Positions 63,057 to 64,000 of a stretch of DNA of 64,000 nucleotides are shown here, in pieces (position 1 is the stretch's first letter; every line of letters starts with the position of its first letter). Under the pieces are notes generated by a model, which saw nothing but the letters and a program-made list of their open reading frames with translations, searched no databases and was not told where the DNA came from. The DNA comes from Pseudomonas sp. stari2 (GTDB lineage Bacteria > Pseudomonadota > Gammaproteobacteria > Pseudomonadales > Pseudomonadaceae), in the NCBI RefSeq assembly GCF_040760005.1, contig NZ_CP099760.1, positions 5,407,001 through 5,471,000 on the forward strand. Reading direction: 5' to 3'. The position numbers and the translations under genes were made by a program.

Positions 63057-64000
63057 TGCGGTTTTTTATCCGAAAAGCTATCCGGTGAGCCCTCGAGGGC
63101 AAAGAGTTCCTGGGCCATGGCCAGCGCATCGAGGCGGCCTTCGGCAGAAAGCTTTTTCAACTGCACGCTCGGGGCGTGCAGGAGTTTATTGGTCAGGCCA
63201 CGGGCCAATTGGCCCAGCACGTCTTCGGCGTTACCGCCGTTGGCCAGCAAGCGCAGGGCCTTTTGCAGCTCTTCGTCGCGAAGGCGTTCGCTCTGTTGAC
63301 GATAGGCCTTGAGGACATCGACCGCCGCCAGCTCCCGCAGGCGCAACATGAAGTCGTCGGCGCCGACCGAAACCATCTCTTCAGCCGCTTGCGCTGCGCC
63401 CTGACGGCTCTTGAGGTTTTCGGCGACCACTTCGTGCAAATCGTCGACGCTATAGAGGTAAACGTCGTCGAGTTCGCCGACTTCCGGTTCGATATCCCGG
63501 GGAACGGCGATGTCGACCATGAAGATCGGCTTGTGCTTGCGCAGCTTCAGCGCGCTTTCAACGGCGCCCTTGCCGAGGATCGGCAACTGACTGGCGGTAG
63601 AACTGATGACGATGTCGCTGCGCACCAGTTCGGCCGGGATGTCCGAAAGCAACACTGCGTGGGCACCGAACTGCTCGGCCAGCAGGCTGGCGCGCTCCAG
63701 GGTCCGGTTGGCGACCACGATGCGCTTGACCCCGAGCTCATGCAGATGGCGGGCGACCAGGGTGATGGTCTCGCCGGCGCCGATCAGCAAGGCCTGGCTG
63801 CGTTGCAGGTCGCTGAAAATCTGTTTGGCCAGGCTGACGGCGGCAAACGCCACGGACACCGGGTTCTCACCAATGGCGGTATCGGTACGCACTTGCTTGG
63901 CGGCGTTGAACGTTGCTTGAAAAAGTCGCCCGAGCAGCGGACCGATGGTGCCGGCCTCGCGGGCCACGGCGTAGGCCGATTTCATCTGGCCGAGAATCTG
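63053..64000 (-). CDS. hemA: Glutamyl-tRNA reductase, partial
   Basis: The C-terminal 315 residues of the first committed enzyme of 5-aminolevulinate synthesis from Glu-tRNA. The frame stays open to the window edge, so the N-terminal catalytic domain is missing. The visible part has the NADPH domain ([34 protein letters not shown]), the [11 protein letters not shown] block and the dimerisation helix. It is the upstream gene of the hemA-prfA-prmC run. Confidence 0.96.
   Translation of the reverse strand, partial: QILGQMKSAYAVAREAGTIGPLLGRLFQATFNAAKQVRTDTAIGENPVSVAFAAVSLAKQIFSDLQRSQALLIGAGETITLVARHLHELGVKRIVVANRTLERASLLAEQFGAHAVLLSDIPAELVRSDIVISSTASQLPILGKGAVESALKLRKHKPIFMVDIAVPRDIEPEVGELDDVYLYSVDDLHEVVAENLKSRQGAAQAAEEMVSVGADDFMLRLRELAAVDVLKAYRQQSERLRDEELQKALRLLANGGNAEDVLGQLARGLTNKLLHAPSVQLKKLSAEGRLDALAMAQELFALEGSPDSFSDKKPQ

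Overview
The window is a stretch of a Pseudomonas chromosome, most likely of the P. fluorescens lineage. It has high-GC coding sequence with strong third-position bias, which produces many long antisense shadow frames. It also has a long TrpS, REP-type GTGGGAG/CTTGCTCGCGA repeats, and gene runs that I recall from other pseudomonads (sspB-sspA-petCBA-rpsI-rplM; mqo-PA4642-like-hpt-upp-uraA-hemH; hemA-prfA-prmC-moeB-murI-pagL). No rRNA, tRNA, IS element, prophage or CRISPR array was seen. The first and last genes are cut by the window edges.

Layout. 0-5 kb: end of a BON-domain protein, sspB/sspA, the cytochrome bc1 operon petABC, and ribosomal proteins L13/S9. 5-14 kb: aldo/keto reductase, acyl-CoA dehydrogenase divergent from a GlxA-type regulator, zapE, trpS, an alpha/beta hydrolase, ZapG, an OmpA-like lipoprotein and a GloC-like hydrolase. 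14-19.3 kb: one giant (1642 aa) serralysin-type RTX metalloprotease built from nested repeats. 19.4-30 kb: a MalT-like LuxR regulator, a DUF1329/DUF1302 envelope pair, a fatty acyl-CoA ligase, an MFS transporter with a divergent AraC regulator, and a LysE exporter. 30-41 kb: a 2-hydroxyacid dehydrogenase, RsmC, a GDT1-type manganese exporter behind a yybP-ykoY riboswitch, an M48 lipoprotein protease, a chemoreceptor, a CPXCG/DUF2007/SRAP operon, an acyltransferase and small proteins. 41-48.7 kb: mqo, purine and uracil salvage (hpt, upp, uraA) and hemH. 48.7-58.6 kb: a probable light/photo-oxidative-stress locus. 58.6-64 kb: a YkgJ protein, PagL, and the murI-moeB-prmC-prfA-hemA block.

The most interesting part is 48.8-58.6 kb. 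A nine-gene, almost fully overlapping operon encodes a DUF523/DUF1722 protein, a CarH/LitR-like MerR regulator, a DNA photolyase, an NTF2-like protein, an SDR, an amine-oxidase-like flavoprotein, a DUF1365 protein, a CFA-like methyltransferase and a DUF2878 membrane protein. Its promoter carries two perfect TGTACA-N12-TGTACA operators. The same motif, with one mismatch, precedes the neighbouring renalase-like flavoprotein. The CFA-like enzyme lacks two of the bicarbonate ligands of true cyclopropane synthase. This suggests the operon makes a different modified lipid (methyl-branched or furan-type), coupled to light-controlled DNA repair.

A second good signal is the Mn riboswitch before the GDT1 gene. 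There, two long complementary pairings visible in the sequence suggest a translational switch. The giant serralysin shows a near-identical super-repeat of about 695 residues.
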